NCBI GenBank assembly: GCA_959347315.1
Contig: OY365818.1
Coordinates: 5,168,531-5,232,530 of the forward strand
Direction: 5' to 3'
Source: Bimastos eiseni
Lineage: Eukaryota; Annelida; Clitellata; Crassiclitellata; Lumbricidae
Length of the DNA: 64,000 nt
Position numbers and translations under genes: made by a program. Under the pieces are notes generated by a model. That model was not told where the DNA came from and did not search any database. It saw only the letters and a program-made list of their open reading frames with translations. Of the stretch, positions 54,909-64,000 are shown piece after piece; position 1 is the stretch's first letter; every line of letters begins with the position of its first letter.

Positions 54909-55218
54909 ATGATGCTGTCATTTATAAACCCAAGTACGCCCTACTATCAGTTACTTGCGTTCCTGCGTTCCCTGCGTTCATCGTCTCGTGGGGACCTAGT
55001 GGTTCCGCGCTCTCGTACCGCCATGCGGGCAGGCCGCGCCTTTTCGTGCGTTGGACCGTTACGTTGGAACTCCTTGCCGTTACCAATTTGGAGTCTCCCA
55101 TTGTGTGCAGCACAGGAGACATTTTCTGAACTATTGAAGAATCATTTTTTCAGAACCGTTAGGTAGCTTCGGTAAGCGCCCTCGTGAGGTTCTTGTAGGG
55201 CGCTATATAAATGTTCAT
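54909..55218 (+). mobile_element. Truncated LINE: ORF2 C-terminus and 3' end
   Basis: The frame encodes RAGRAFSCVGPLRWNSLPLP, then IWSLPLCAAQETFSELLKNH and FFRTVR before a stop. This is the classic C-terminus of non-LTR retrotransposon ORF2. About 50 bp later it ends GGGCGCTATATAAATG and runs into (CATA)n, as expected for a LINE 3' tail. Only the 3' ~300 bp is present. Confidence 0.8.
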
Positions 55219-55511
55219 ATACATACATACATACATACATACATACATACATACATACATACATACATACATGCATACATGCATACATACATACATACAT
55301 ACATACATACATACATACATACATACATACATACATACATACATACATACATACATACATACATACATACATACATACATACATACATACATACATACAT
55401 ACATACATACATACATACATACATACATACATACATACATACATACATACATACATACATACATACATACATACATACATACATACATACATACATACAT
55501 ACATACATACC
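55219..55511. repeat. (CATA)73 microsatellite at the LINE tail
   Basis: 293 bp of nearly perfect CATA with two CATG units near 55272 and 55280. It is directly joined to the LINE 3' end, so it probably grew from the LINE tail repeat. A purine-rich stretch follows to ~55660. Confidence 0.95.
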
Positions 55512-55759
55512 TAATAGGGTAGGAAGAAAGGATAAGATAGATCTGTGGAATAGTGGTGGTGGTGGTGGTAGTGGTGAGGGGAAGGAGGAAGAGAAGGAGG
55601 AGGGGGAGGAAGATAGGAAGAGGGGAAAGAGGAGGACGAGGACGAAGATGACGATGATGAAGAGATATGCACTGACTTTGAATCTTTAGACAACGCTCTA
55701 AAAGGTAAATTCTGTTACGAATCAGTATTATTTGCGTAACGCTCTCTTCAACATTGAAT

Positions 55760-56653
55760 TCACTGACCACAATAGTTTGGATAGTTGATGCTAAGCATGC
55801 TCTCCCGGAACTCAAGCGGCGACTGGTTGATGGCAAGGAAGCTGCCCCTCGGCGTCACCATCACGGCCTTGCTCTGAGCCTGCAGCTGGTAGGCTGAACC
55901 GAAGCGACTGTTGCCGCCAAGCGCTGTGTTGTTATACCGTTGAAACGTCGGTGTCATGGGCGAAGCGGCTGTGACTCGGTCGAACGTGATGGTTGGCGGG
56001 GAGAGGAGTAGACTCGTGGGATACTGATATGACGATCGGGTAGTGCTGGGTCCGTGGAAGTTCCTCGACCAGTCTTGGGGTCGATCGTCCGTCGCATCTA
56101 GTAGGGACTCTGTCGGGTAGACCAGCGTTATCGAACAGCTACGCCTGAGCGCTGCGCTTTCTTGATCGTGTGGCGTCGCCATTCCGAATTCGCTGGCGCC
56201 GAGGATGTTGCAGAAGGTCACCGACGAGCCCATGTAGAACTCGCTTCCGCACCGCGACCTTGACCTGGAGGAGGGACTGTGCTTGACCTGACGATTCTCA
56301 GCCAATCCGAGCGACCGACAGCTGAACCGAAGCGGGCTGTCCATCTGAGAGGACAGAGACCTCTTCCTACCACTCCCAACACCTCCACCATGCTTGGACG
56401 TCTCCCCTGGGCAGAGCAGCACTCCGTAGGGTTGGTCCCCTCGCGACGACTGCTCGCTCGCTGAGTTGGAGCGCTCACGGGGCCAGTGTGGGGCCGCCAG
56501 CTGGGCGCTGGGGTTGACCTCCCCGTTGTCAATGGTGATCGACGTGTTGACCGTGATCTGACTGCATCTGGATGGATCCGGTTGACCTAACGACGGATGA
56601 TCCAGATCGCCCGAGCGTCTGGTATCCAGCTGATAGTTTGAATTAGAATCCAT
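55760..56653 (-). CDS. SLC4A11: Candidate 5' coding exon of SLC4A11 (Ser-rich N-terminus)
   Basis: An ORF of 297 codons starts MDSNSNYQLDTRRSGD, with an in-frame TAA directly before the ATG. It is Ser/Pro/Arg-rich and probably disordered, like the poorly conserved N-termini of SLC4A11 proteins. Its end (KAVMVTPRGSFLAI) loosely resembles the human CVLLHTSRKYLKL just before the EIRAH segment, where the next exon begins. The 3' boundary is unresolved. Exon 2 needs a phase-0 donor: ATG|GTGACG at about 55859 is phase 0, while G|GTCAGT at about 55768 is stronger-looking but phase 1 and would need an extra small exon. It could instead belong to another gene. The length and base composition do favour real coding. 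Confidence 0.6.
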   Translation of the reverse strand: MDSNSNYQLDTRRSGDLDHPSLGQPDPSRCSQITVNTSITIDNGEVNPSAQLAAPHWPRERSNSASEQSSRGDQPYGVLLCPGETSKHGGGVGSGRKRSLSSQMDSPLRFSCRSLGLAENRQVKHSPSSRSRSRCGSEFYMGSSVTFCNILGASEFGMATPHDQESAALRRSCSITLVYPTESLLDATDDRPQDWSRNFHGPSTTRSSYQYPTSLLLSPPTITFDRVTAASPMTPTFQRYNNTALGGNSRFGSAYQLQAQSKAVMVTPRGSFLAINQSPLEFRESMLSINYPNYCGQ

Positions 56654-57069
56654 TTAACCAGATTATTAGTGTGGTCACCGCCAGTGTCTCGTCTATGCAG
56701 ACATCAGTGATTCATTTGCGGTTTCTTCTGTTGTCGGTTGGCGTCGGAACTCATCTTCTTAACTCGTCTGTGAGGTTGCGCATCTAGATTTGGCTACCTA
56801 AATAGTTGAGTAAACAGCGAATAAAGCAATTAAGTGCGCATTAATTAAGAGACTATAGCATTGTTTCACTACCCATCCACGAATTAATAATTAATTTGTT
56901 TGTTACACTAAGTGTGCAGTTGATATAGGCGAATATACGGCTAACATAGGCCGAAACGTGGTCCTCGATTTTTGGGAAACATGTCGACAGAATGAGTTTG
57001 GGGACGGGTCGGGATAAATTCTCAAAACATAGATACAGCAAAAAGGCTGAACAGTGAAAAGCACCAGTG

Positions 57070-57205
57070 CTGGGCACGAGGCCAAAACCTCGAGACCAAG
57101 ACCGAGACCAAGACCAAGACCGACGCATTCGAGACCAAGATCAAGACTGCAGTTTTCCGGTCTCGAGACCGTCTCGAGACCAAGACTTCAGTCTCGAGAC
57201 CACAT
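57070..57205. repeat. (GAGACCAAGACC)n with palindromic GTCTCGAGACC
   Basis: 6 bp purine/CC repeats, with the inverted motif CTCGAGACCGTCTCGAGACC at 57162-57182. Confidence 0.85.
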
Positions 57206-57901
57206 CCCTGGAAAGCACCGCAACAATTCACAATGTTTATGAAGCATTTATGAAATATTGGGGAGATATAAGCAGCTTAATCCCCTCCACCTGAAATTTT
57301 TGAGGGCCCCTCCTGTTCCCCTAAGTCTCCGATGGTCTGATGGCTGACCTAGGCTTATAAGAAGATCGGGTTAAAATTCGTTGATTTGGTGTTGCTGGAT
57401 TTTTTAGAGAAATGTCAGCGAACAAACCTTATCGTAACTTGTGTTATAACGGAGCACGTTATACCGAATTTTCGGTGTACTACGGCTTTCAAACCGCACG
57501 CAATCGGAGAAGAACGCTGGCAAAGACTTTTGTGGAGCATCTGTCAACAGAGGTCACTATCTGTTACGACTAGCAAAGATGGATGGGCGAGGTCAGGAAG
57601 GTCATGAGATGCGGTGAGGGAATGATGCCAATTAAGCGCACGGTGTCGGAAAGATACGGAAAGGTAGGCAACGGAAAGATACGAACCCGTGTGTCGATCA
57701 ATCACCATTCATCATTCATCAAGGGATAAGAAGGAGGGGAAGACTGTTAAGGAATGACGAAATTAATTACTCATTACCTCCGCCTGGGTTACGAATAACC
57801 TTTGACGCTATGTGGAACATCAACAAAATAATGATCTCGGTCATTGCTACTCAAGCAGCGATACGGGGTCCTACCGAGCATCTAATGGTTGGTTGTCGGA
57901 T

Positions 57902-57903
<2 letters not shown>

Positions 57904-57965
<62 letters not shown>
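57904..57965. repeat. (CA)n microsatellite
   Basis: About 31 CA units, then CGACACAAACACAAACAC. Confidence 0.95.
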
Positions 57966-57967
<2 letters not shown>

Positions 57968-58069
57968 GACACAAACACAAACACACACACTCATTAATTT
58001 TAATGTAATATGCCGTATTCGACGTTAAAAGCATTGGTTCCGGATGAAGCTGGTAAGCCTAGCATCTGT

Positions 58070-58352
58070 CCATCAGAAGTGTAACAAGGTTTTGAAAAGT
58101 GGGGGACATAATTTCAAAAAATATTGCGCGAAGGCCCTCCCACTTTTTGAATTTTGCCCCCCAGAAATTTGAAAAATGAGGGGGTACAAATTATCTTAAC
58201 AAAAGTAACCTTAAAAATTCATTGGATAAACATAAAAAGAACCGATTTGGGGGAGCAGATGGGGGGGGCACTGAACACAAAAACCTGGGGGGCTTTGCCC
58301 CCCCCCCCCCAGTTTTGAAACGGGGGGGGCGGTGCGCTTGTTACACCCCTGC
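58070..58352. mobile_element. ~280 bp element with inverted ends and poly-G/C blocks
   Basis: GTGTAACAAGGTTTTGAAAAG on the left mirrors CAGTTTTGAAACGGG...GCTTGTTACACCC on the right. C14 and G8 homopolymers lie inside. It is MITE-like with no ORF. Confidence 0.65.
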
Positions 58353-58964
58353 TGTCCACAGTCGGAGAAAGTCTTAGTAACACGGAACGAAGCTGTATGT
58401 TTTCATAAATGTACAATGATATCCACAGTTTCAGTTATCTGCAACAAAAGTCTATTGCAATCGCAATCATGATAACAAATTTATAAAGCGCTATAGCAAA
58501 TTCTGCGTCAGCTTATTCACGAGTCATGCATCTTGTGTTCAGTTTAAGGGTTTCGCCACACTCCACGGCGGCAACGCGGACTGATCGATAAGACAGATCG
58601 TTTTGTATCATCAACTATCTTCAATTAATTAACCTTTTTGCTATTAATTAATAGCGCGATTAATTCATCTATAGTCTATCATGTGTTCGTGTTAATTATG
58701 CATAAGCCCTATAGCAGCCCCTACTGTAACAGAACAGCCGCTTAAAGGAATTAATTAAGTCGTCAATTGAACAGAAAGGCCCAGCACTTGTGACAGCAGT
58801 TGAGTCCTCTGCTACATTTTTTAAAGTAGCCTAGCATCTTACTTATGCGTAAACGTAATTAGAAATTTAGACAGCGTCTATTCCAGATTAACTCCTCAGA
58901 AGTCAGAACGTAGGCCTATGCATGGCCCGAGCGTTTATTGTCTACAAAATGCGAAAATAGTGAC

Positions 58965-59150
58965 ACACGATCTCCAAACTTCGAAGCCTCCAGTCGAAAG
59001 CCAGGCGCAGGGCACCGGCTTATTCGTAGGGGCTGTCCGAAGGGTAAGCCTTTTCCGAGAAGGTCAAGAGTCCGGTTTCCAGAGGAGTCAGCGCTGTTAA
59101 TGCGTGCGTCGTTTAGGTCAAAAATTGAAAGGTGGAGGATCACGTGATCA
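58965..59150 (+). mobile_element. Short dispersed element, family C
   Basis: TCCAGTCGAAAGCCAGGCGC, GGGCACCGGCTTATTCGTAGG and GCGTCGTTTAGGTCAAAAATT match 29145-29370. A further truncated copy (AAGCGCCACTTTAAAGTCGAA) is at 63110-63165. Confidence 0.75.
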
Positions 59151-59329
59151 GAAGTGCAAAAACTGCACAGACTAACATCAATTTCGTATTCTTCTTCAAA
59201 ATTCTCCTCAGAAAGATTAAACCGACTTATATGTAATCAAAATAAAGAGTCCCAGAATGTCATCGTGTCGAAGTTTGAGACAAACGTATACGTTGGTCAC
59301 GATGTTATAGTTATAGAGGCTCTCTTCAC

Positions 59330-59376
<47 letters not shown>

Positions 59377-59550
59377 GCACACACACACGTATACCCATAT
59401 ATATATAGATATATATATATATATGAGTATACGTGTGTGTGTGCACACAATCAATCGATCTATCAATCAATCTATCAATTAATCAATCAATCAATCGATC
59501 GATCAATCAATAGATTAATCAATAGATTAATCAATCAATCATCAATAAAT
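59330..59550. repeat. (CA)n, a palindromic AT core and (ATCA)n
   Basis: (CA)n runs 59331-59372. CACACACGTATACCCATATA and TATGAGTATACGTGTGTGTG are inverted arms around an AT run. (ATCA)n continues to 59550, where a family G end (ATATAGCGCCCCTTCAAGAT) starts. Confidence 0.85.
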
Positions 59551-59789
59551 GTGAACTTGATATAGCGCCCCTTCAAGATATCTACTCAGATATGCTCAAG
59601 AGCAGAGTAATGAATATTGAAAAGTACACTACACAGGCGCAGAGCTGATCAACCGTGTTCGATACCCGAAATGGCGATGTTTGTAAAATTAAGTCAAACA
59701 TATCACTTAATTAGGCCTAATATTAAGAGCCTTCGTTCGTATCACGCATGCAATCGTATGCTGCGTTGTCGACACATTGAAAATAGACG

Positions 59790-59880
59790 GAAATTATTAT
59801 TATTATTATTTGTTATTATTGTCAATATTATTTTTTGCTCCGAGGAATTGTTATTGTTATTGTTATTATTATTATTATTA

Positions 59881-59912
<32 letters not shown>

Positions 59913-60025
59913 TCTATTATTATTATTATTACTATTACTATTATTATTACTACTACTATTATTATTATTGTTATTATTATTATTGAATCTGAGGGACCTT
60001 TTCCGTAATAATAATAGTAATAATA

Positions 60026-60069
<44 letters not shown>

Positions 60070-60143
60070 CTGACATAAATGCAGAAATGCTAACATGAGT
60101 GAGTAACATTATTATTATTATTGTTATTGTTGTTATTATTTCA

Positions 60144-60185
<42 letters not shown>
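59790..60185. repeat. (ATT)n and (AAT)n arrays in opposite orientation
   Basis: ATT triplets 59790-59985, AAT triplets 60007-60070 and ATT again 60107-60185. They can pair into large hairpins, with only ~20 bp between the first two. Confidence 0.95.
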
Positions 60186-61919
60186 TTATGAATAGGGGCC
60201 TATAGGGCTTAGGCCTATGCATTCATCCCAATACCGGTATAAAATTGCACAGATTCTGTTTGGAGTGATTTCACAAGAAGCTCATCGGACAGCCCGTTGC
60301 AACATGTGCGCTGTAAAAGCAAATGGTCCTTCCAGGTGTCTTAACGATATCTTCGGCCGCAGAATCTTACGTGCTTCTGTATCTTGATAAGCTCCTGAAG
60401 TACCTACCGCGATACTTGATTCTGACCGACTTGCTCATTCCCACGGCTATCACCAGGTGGAAGCATCATAACAGTACATAGGGGCCTACATGTCTAATAA
60501 GCATGTGAAGTAACGGATGCTTGTGTGAACTCCGCCACTCTTTGCACTCTGACAGTGCCAGTCCCAAGCCTGGATAAAGGAGGAGGGTGACTGAAACTAC
60601 GTACATGCCTACGTGTCTCTCTTATAAATCATCATGTCTTCGAAGATACATGCCAAAACGGTGCTGCACAGAGGAAATTTTGACACTGCTCGTGCATATA
60701 TATATATATATATATATATTATACAATTATATGATATGTACTCATGAATATTTGTATATTTATGTATATTTATTCAGACTGAAGGGCACATTGCGGTTAA
60801 ATGGCAGACAATTAAGCATCAGTCGGGCTTTACAATAAATAAATAAATAAATTGCATTTAAATTCCCAAACGACATCATGATCAGACGTCTACAGACCTC
60901 GCGTTCGAAAATATAAACAAACCCGAACCAGTTTTATATATAAAAAAACGAAAACCGGTTTCACAGCAAACGCATCTAGGTTATAATAATCGCAATATGC
61001 GTCTAGCTACTGGTCTGCCAATGACGAAGATCGATAGATAGAACGTAGGAGGGAAGAGCGTCATCTTCCTTCCAAAGGCGGATCAAATTATATTTATTTC
61101 CGCTGTTTGGTTCCGCTACTGCGATGACCATCATACTAGCATCGACTGTTGTCCGTTATTACCGTTAACCACAGCGGGCGTGATATACGTCGCGTGGAGA
61201 GAGATCTCTAATCCTGGGCATTAGACAAATCGAGCGTGCGCAGCATAAATCTCGAAAATGGGTTGAATCGTGAGAGACTTGAATGCTGAAGGCGTACCAC
61301 GTGATCCATGACTTGAACTCTCTGCCAACACGCCCACGGAGAACCGATATATATATATATATATATTTGTGTTCCCAGTGGTTCCTCAAAATTTTAGTTC
61401 ACCTCCAGTTCTGATGAAACTAGACATCCATCTGGCCCCCAGTTTGATTAGAACACTGCATAGCGAAGATGATGATACTGATAATATCCCATGTGGATCT
61501 CATCCGAAGCCCATGGAAGTGCCAGCATAGGGGGAAGAAATCTATGGAGCCCAAAGAAAACCTCATCTAGGCCTATAGAAGACGACGTTCGTTGTTTACA
61601 GTTGGGTCGTCTCGCATCATTAATAAATAATTAAAATTGATTCATTTGATTTAAAGAATGAAGTAATAAAAAAAGTTATTTATTGCAATTACTAATTTAT
61701 ATTCATTAAAATTATCATTTGATAAAATAATCATTAATTAATTTTTGAAATTCATGTCCATCATTTAGAGCCGCCATGCACCGTCTGTGCTTAGTGCTTA
61801 CCCTGCGTGTCAGCATACCCAACGCCCATGCAGGACCCATATTCCCGTGAAGGAACTGTTTACTTATGGGCACATCTATTCTATCACCTAATGCCCGTGG
61901 GTGTGTCGGTAGGGTGGGA

Positions 61920-62000
61920 AGAACACATTTCAGTCAAAAATAAATCAAAAGTACTTGATATAGCGCCCTTTCCAGATATCTACTCAGAGGCGCATTTGAT
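61920..62000 (-). mobile_element. Family G element end
   Basis: TTGATATAGCGCCCTTTCCAG and ATATCTACTCAGAGGCGCATT match the copies at 17698 and 59560. Confidence 0.65.
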
Positions 62001-62734
62001 TTAACCACGTGGGCTTTATCATTATTTTTGTTCATGTAGTTGGAGAAGCAAGCGGTGTGAAACAGATCTGTAAGAACGCTGAGGGTTCTACTTAAACTAT
62101 ATCTACTGTTATATTAGAGGATTAGAGTTCGATTATGTAAGGGGAAACTAGCTACACATGAAGAGACAGTTCAGATACAACTATCTTTATTAAATACAGA
62201 GTAGATATAATAATAATATATATATATATAATGATTGTGACTAATACATAACTGTTACATATACTTACTAATGCTAGTATGGGTGAGATGATAATATCCA
62301 AACCCTAAGATGATACGAGTTGACGAGCCTGACAAGATAGCTAGAGTTCTTCGGAAGTCAGACTGCCTCGTTCCTAATAGTGCTTATAAGTGACTTTCCT
62401 CAGCCAAAGAGGAAACTGGCCTATCTTAGAAAAGACTACTCTGATTGGTTAGCTACTGACCACTTAAGGTATCCCTAGAATGTGGGCTGACTGTATATGC
62501 TAGAGCCTACGCGAGTGACTGACAGAACCTATACTGTCTGAATTAACGAATGTTCAGCTAAACTTAATGTATAAAAATGATCTATATATATAAATTGTTC
62601 AAGCCTATCTATTGTAATGTAATGTTCAGAATAATCACGGTTACAGATCTGAACCTGAGCAAATAATTTTGGGACCATCGGAATTTGGATCAATGTTTTT
62701 CATCTCGAGAGTAACAATCATCTGTTTCCGCTAT

Positions 62735-62918
62735 TTAAGACTCATCTGTTCCAGCTATTAAGACTCATCTGTTCCAGCTTTTGAGACTCATCTGTTCCAG
62801 CTTTAGAGACTCATCTGTTCCAGCTTTAGAAACTCATCTGTTCCAGCTTTAGAGACTCATCTGTTCCAGCTTTTGAAACTCATCTGTTCCAGCTTTTGAA
62901 ACTCATCTGTTCCTGTGC
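62735..62918. repeat. ~27 bp minisatellite
   Basis: Seven copies of GACTCATCTGTTCCAGCTTT with small variants. Confidence 0.92.
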
Positions 62919-63323
62919 TCCTTCCCAGACTTCCTTCGGCATAGCTTGACTTATGAATTCTCTGCTTACCGTATTTCAACCAAAGCCTCTCCTTTGGATA
63001 ACGACTTTCACAATAATGTTACTATTAACGAGATCATCGATTGCACATTATAACACGACAGCGCTAAGGCAATCGTCATCTTAAGATCGTCATCGTAATC
63101 ATAAATTCCACACTTCTAAAGCGCCACTTTAAAGTCGAACGCAGGGCCCCAGCATATTCACAGGCGATATGATGATTAATTAAAGGGCGTGTTCCGTGTT
63201 TCCTATACGACCTTCAAGCGTATACAAAACTCCAGACTCAGCATTAGGCCTAAGCAAGGACAGTTGCACTGTAGGCCTACGCCTTGCAACCAGTCCAACC
63301 AAAATCAACAACTGCCACTCAGC

Positions 63324-63362
63324 ATACATACATACATACATACATACATACATACATACATC
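63324..63362. repeat. Short (CATA)n microsatellite
   Basis: About ten CATA units in otherwise unique sequence. Confidence 0.9.
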
Positions 63363-63524
63363 TTGATATTCAAACCCAAACCACCCTCCATAGATCATTT
63401 TAAGGCCCCTACTATGCGTGTCTGGAGAGAAACCCCGATCGAGTGGGTAGCTGGGTGCCCAACCCTTCCTCTTCTGCGGCGCCATCTATCTCTTCTCGCG
63501 CCATTAAAACTCACCTGAGATTAT

Positions 63525-63850
63525 TATTCGACGTGTGACGCTCATCACTCCTGCTCGAGCGGGCGAACGACGGACGGGTCGCGCGACGAGCGGAGACGAG
63601 CCGAGCGAAGCCGGGCAGTGCCAGACGAGGTTCAACGCTTCCTTACGATCGCCGAGGCCAACGTGCTCAGCGTGGCTGCTTGCCTTCTTCCTTCGATCGA
63701 TCCCTATCGAACCGTTGGTCGGCCGCTGTCCTGGCGAGGCCGCAACGCTTGAAGCCAGCGCCGCCGCCGTCGACTCCACCGAGTGCGGCCACCGTCTTCA
63801 TCGAAGCCCGTTTACGATTTAAGCACAGGGAGCCGCCTGTCTGCCCGGGT
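63525..63850. promoter_or_regulatory. CpG/GC-rich block at the right edge, possible first exon or promoter
   Basis: A sharp rise in GC and CpG, unlike the rest of the window. On the minus strand an open frame (63504-63779) runs to a good splice donor, TCAG|GTGAGTTTT near 63513, so a minus-strand 5' exon is possible. No protein family was recognised. Polypyrimidine sequence follows to 64000. Confidence 0.35.
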
Positions 63851-64000
63851 GTGGAGATCCCATTCCTTCTCCTCCACCTTCTTCGCCTCCTCCTTCTCCT
63901 ACATTCTCCTCCTTCTTCTGATCCTTCTTCTCTCATTCTCCTTTTCTGTCCACAACGGGAGAAGGACGGTGGAAGACGACGACTGTTTGGGTGTCGCTTA

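Noticed and set aside
62030..62660. Possible solo LTR
   Set aside because: Some LTR-like features (AATAAA-like TATTAAATACA, TG start), but I could not find matching ends, target-site duplication or a second copy.

Overview
This window is animal nuclear DNA. It contains two intron-rich, highly conserved metazoan genes set among many dispersed short elements and simple repeats. The protein matches, intron sizes of about 0.3-5 kb, AT-rich base composition and abundant repeats suggest a marine invertebrate (echinoderm, hemichordate, amphioxus or a lophotrochozoan). The sequence alone does not settle the phylum. No bacterial, viral or CRISPR-type system is visible.

Layout: 1-6900 holds no recognisable gene. 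It carries an AT microsatellite, a ~1.3 kb polypurine tract, (CTGT/GTGT) arrays and several small tandem duplications. 6978-20373 (+) is a complete SPTLC1 gene (serine palmitoyltransferase long-chain base subunit 1) with 15 coding exons and 499 residues. All junctions are GT-AG and in phase. 20374-30063 is the tail-to-tail intergenic space and includes a ~0.5 kb inverted-repeat element. 30064-50950 (-), possibly extending to 56653, is an SLC4A11-type borate/H+ transporter gene. Sixteen exons (752 codons) join in phase, and a candidate 5' coding exon lies at 55760-56653. 56654-64000 holds repeats and a GC/CpG-rich block at the right edge, with no confident gene.

The two genes are convergent and unrelated in function. 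SPTLC1 is an ER-membrane partner in the first step of sphingolipid synthesis. SLC4A11 is a plasma-membrane SLC4-family transporter. No operon-like relation is implied.

The most unusual feature is repeat structure inside the SLC4A11 introns. Exon 10 abuts a partial duplication of its own 3' splice site that now contains an uninterrupted (CA)548 tract. Intron 10 is almost wholly a minisatellite. Intron 12 has a ~182 bp higher-order array in which most subunits carry ATTGG (inverted CCAAT). Intron 7 has two large arrays, with 28 bp and 14 bp units. Several dispersed families share a GCGCTATATAAAT-like end, which is also the 3' end of a LINE remnant at 54909-55218. This suggests non-autonomous elements mobilised by that LINE.
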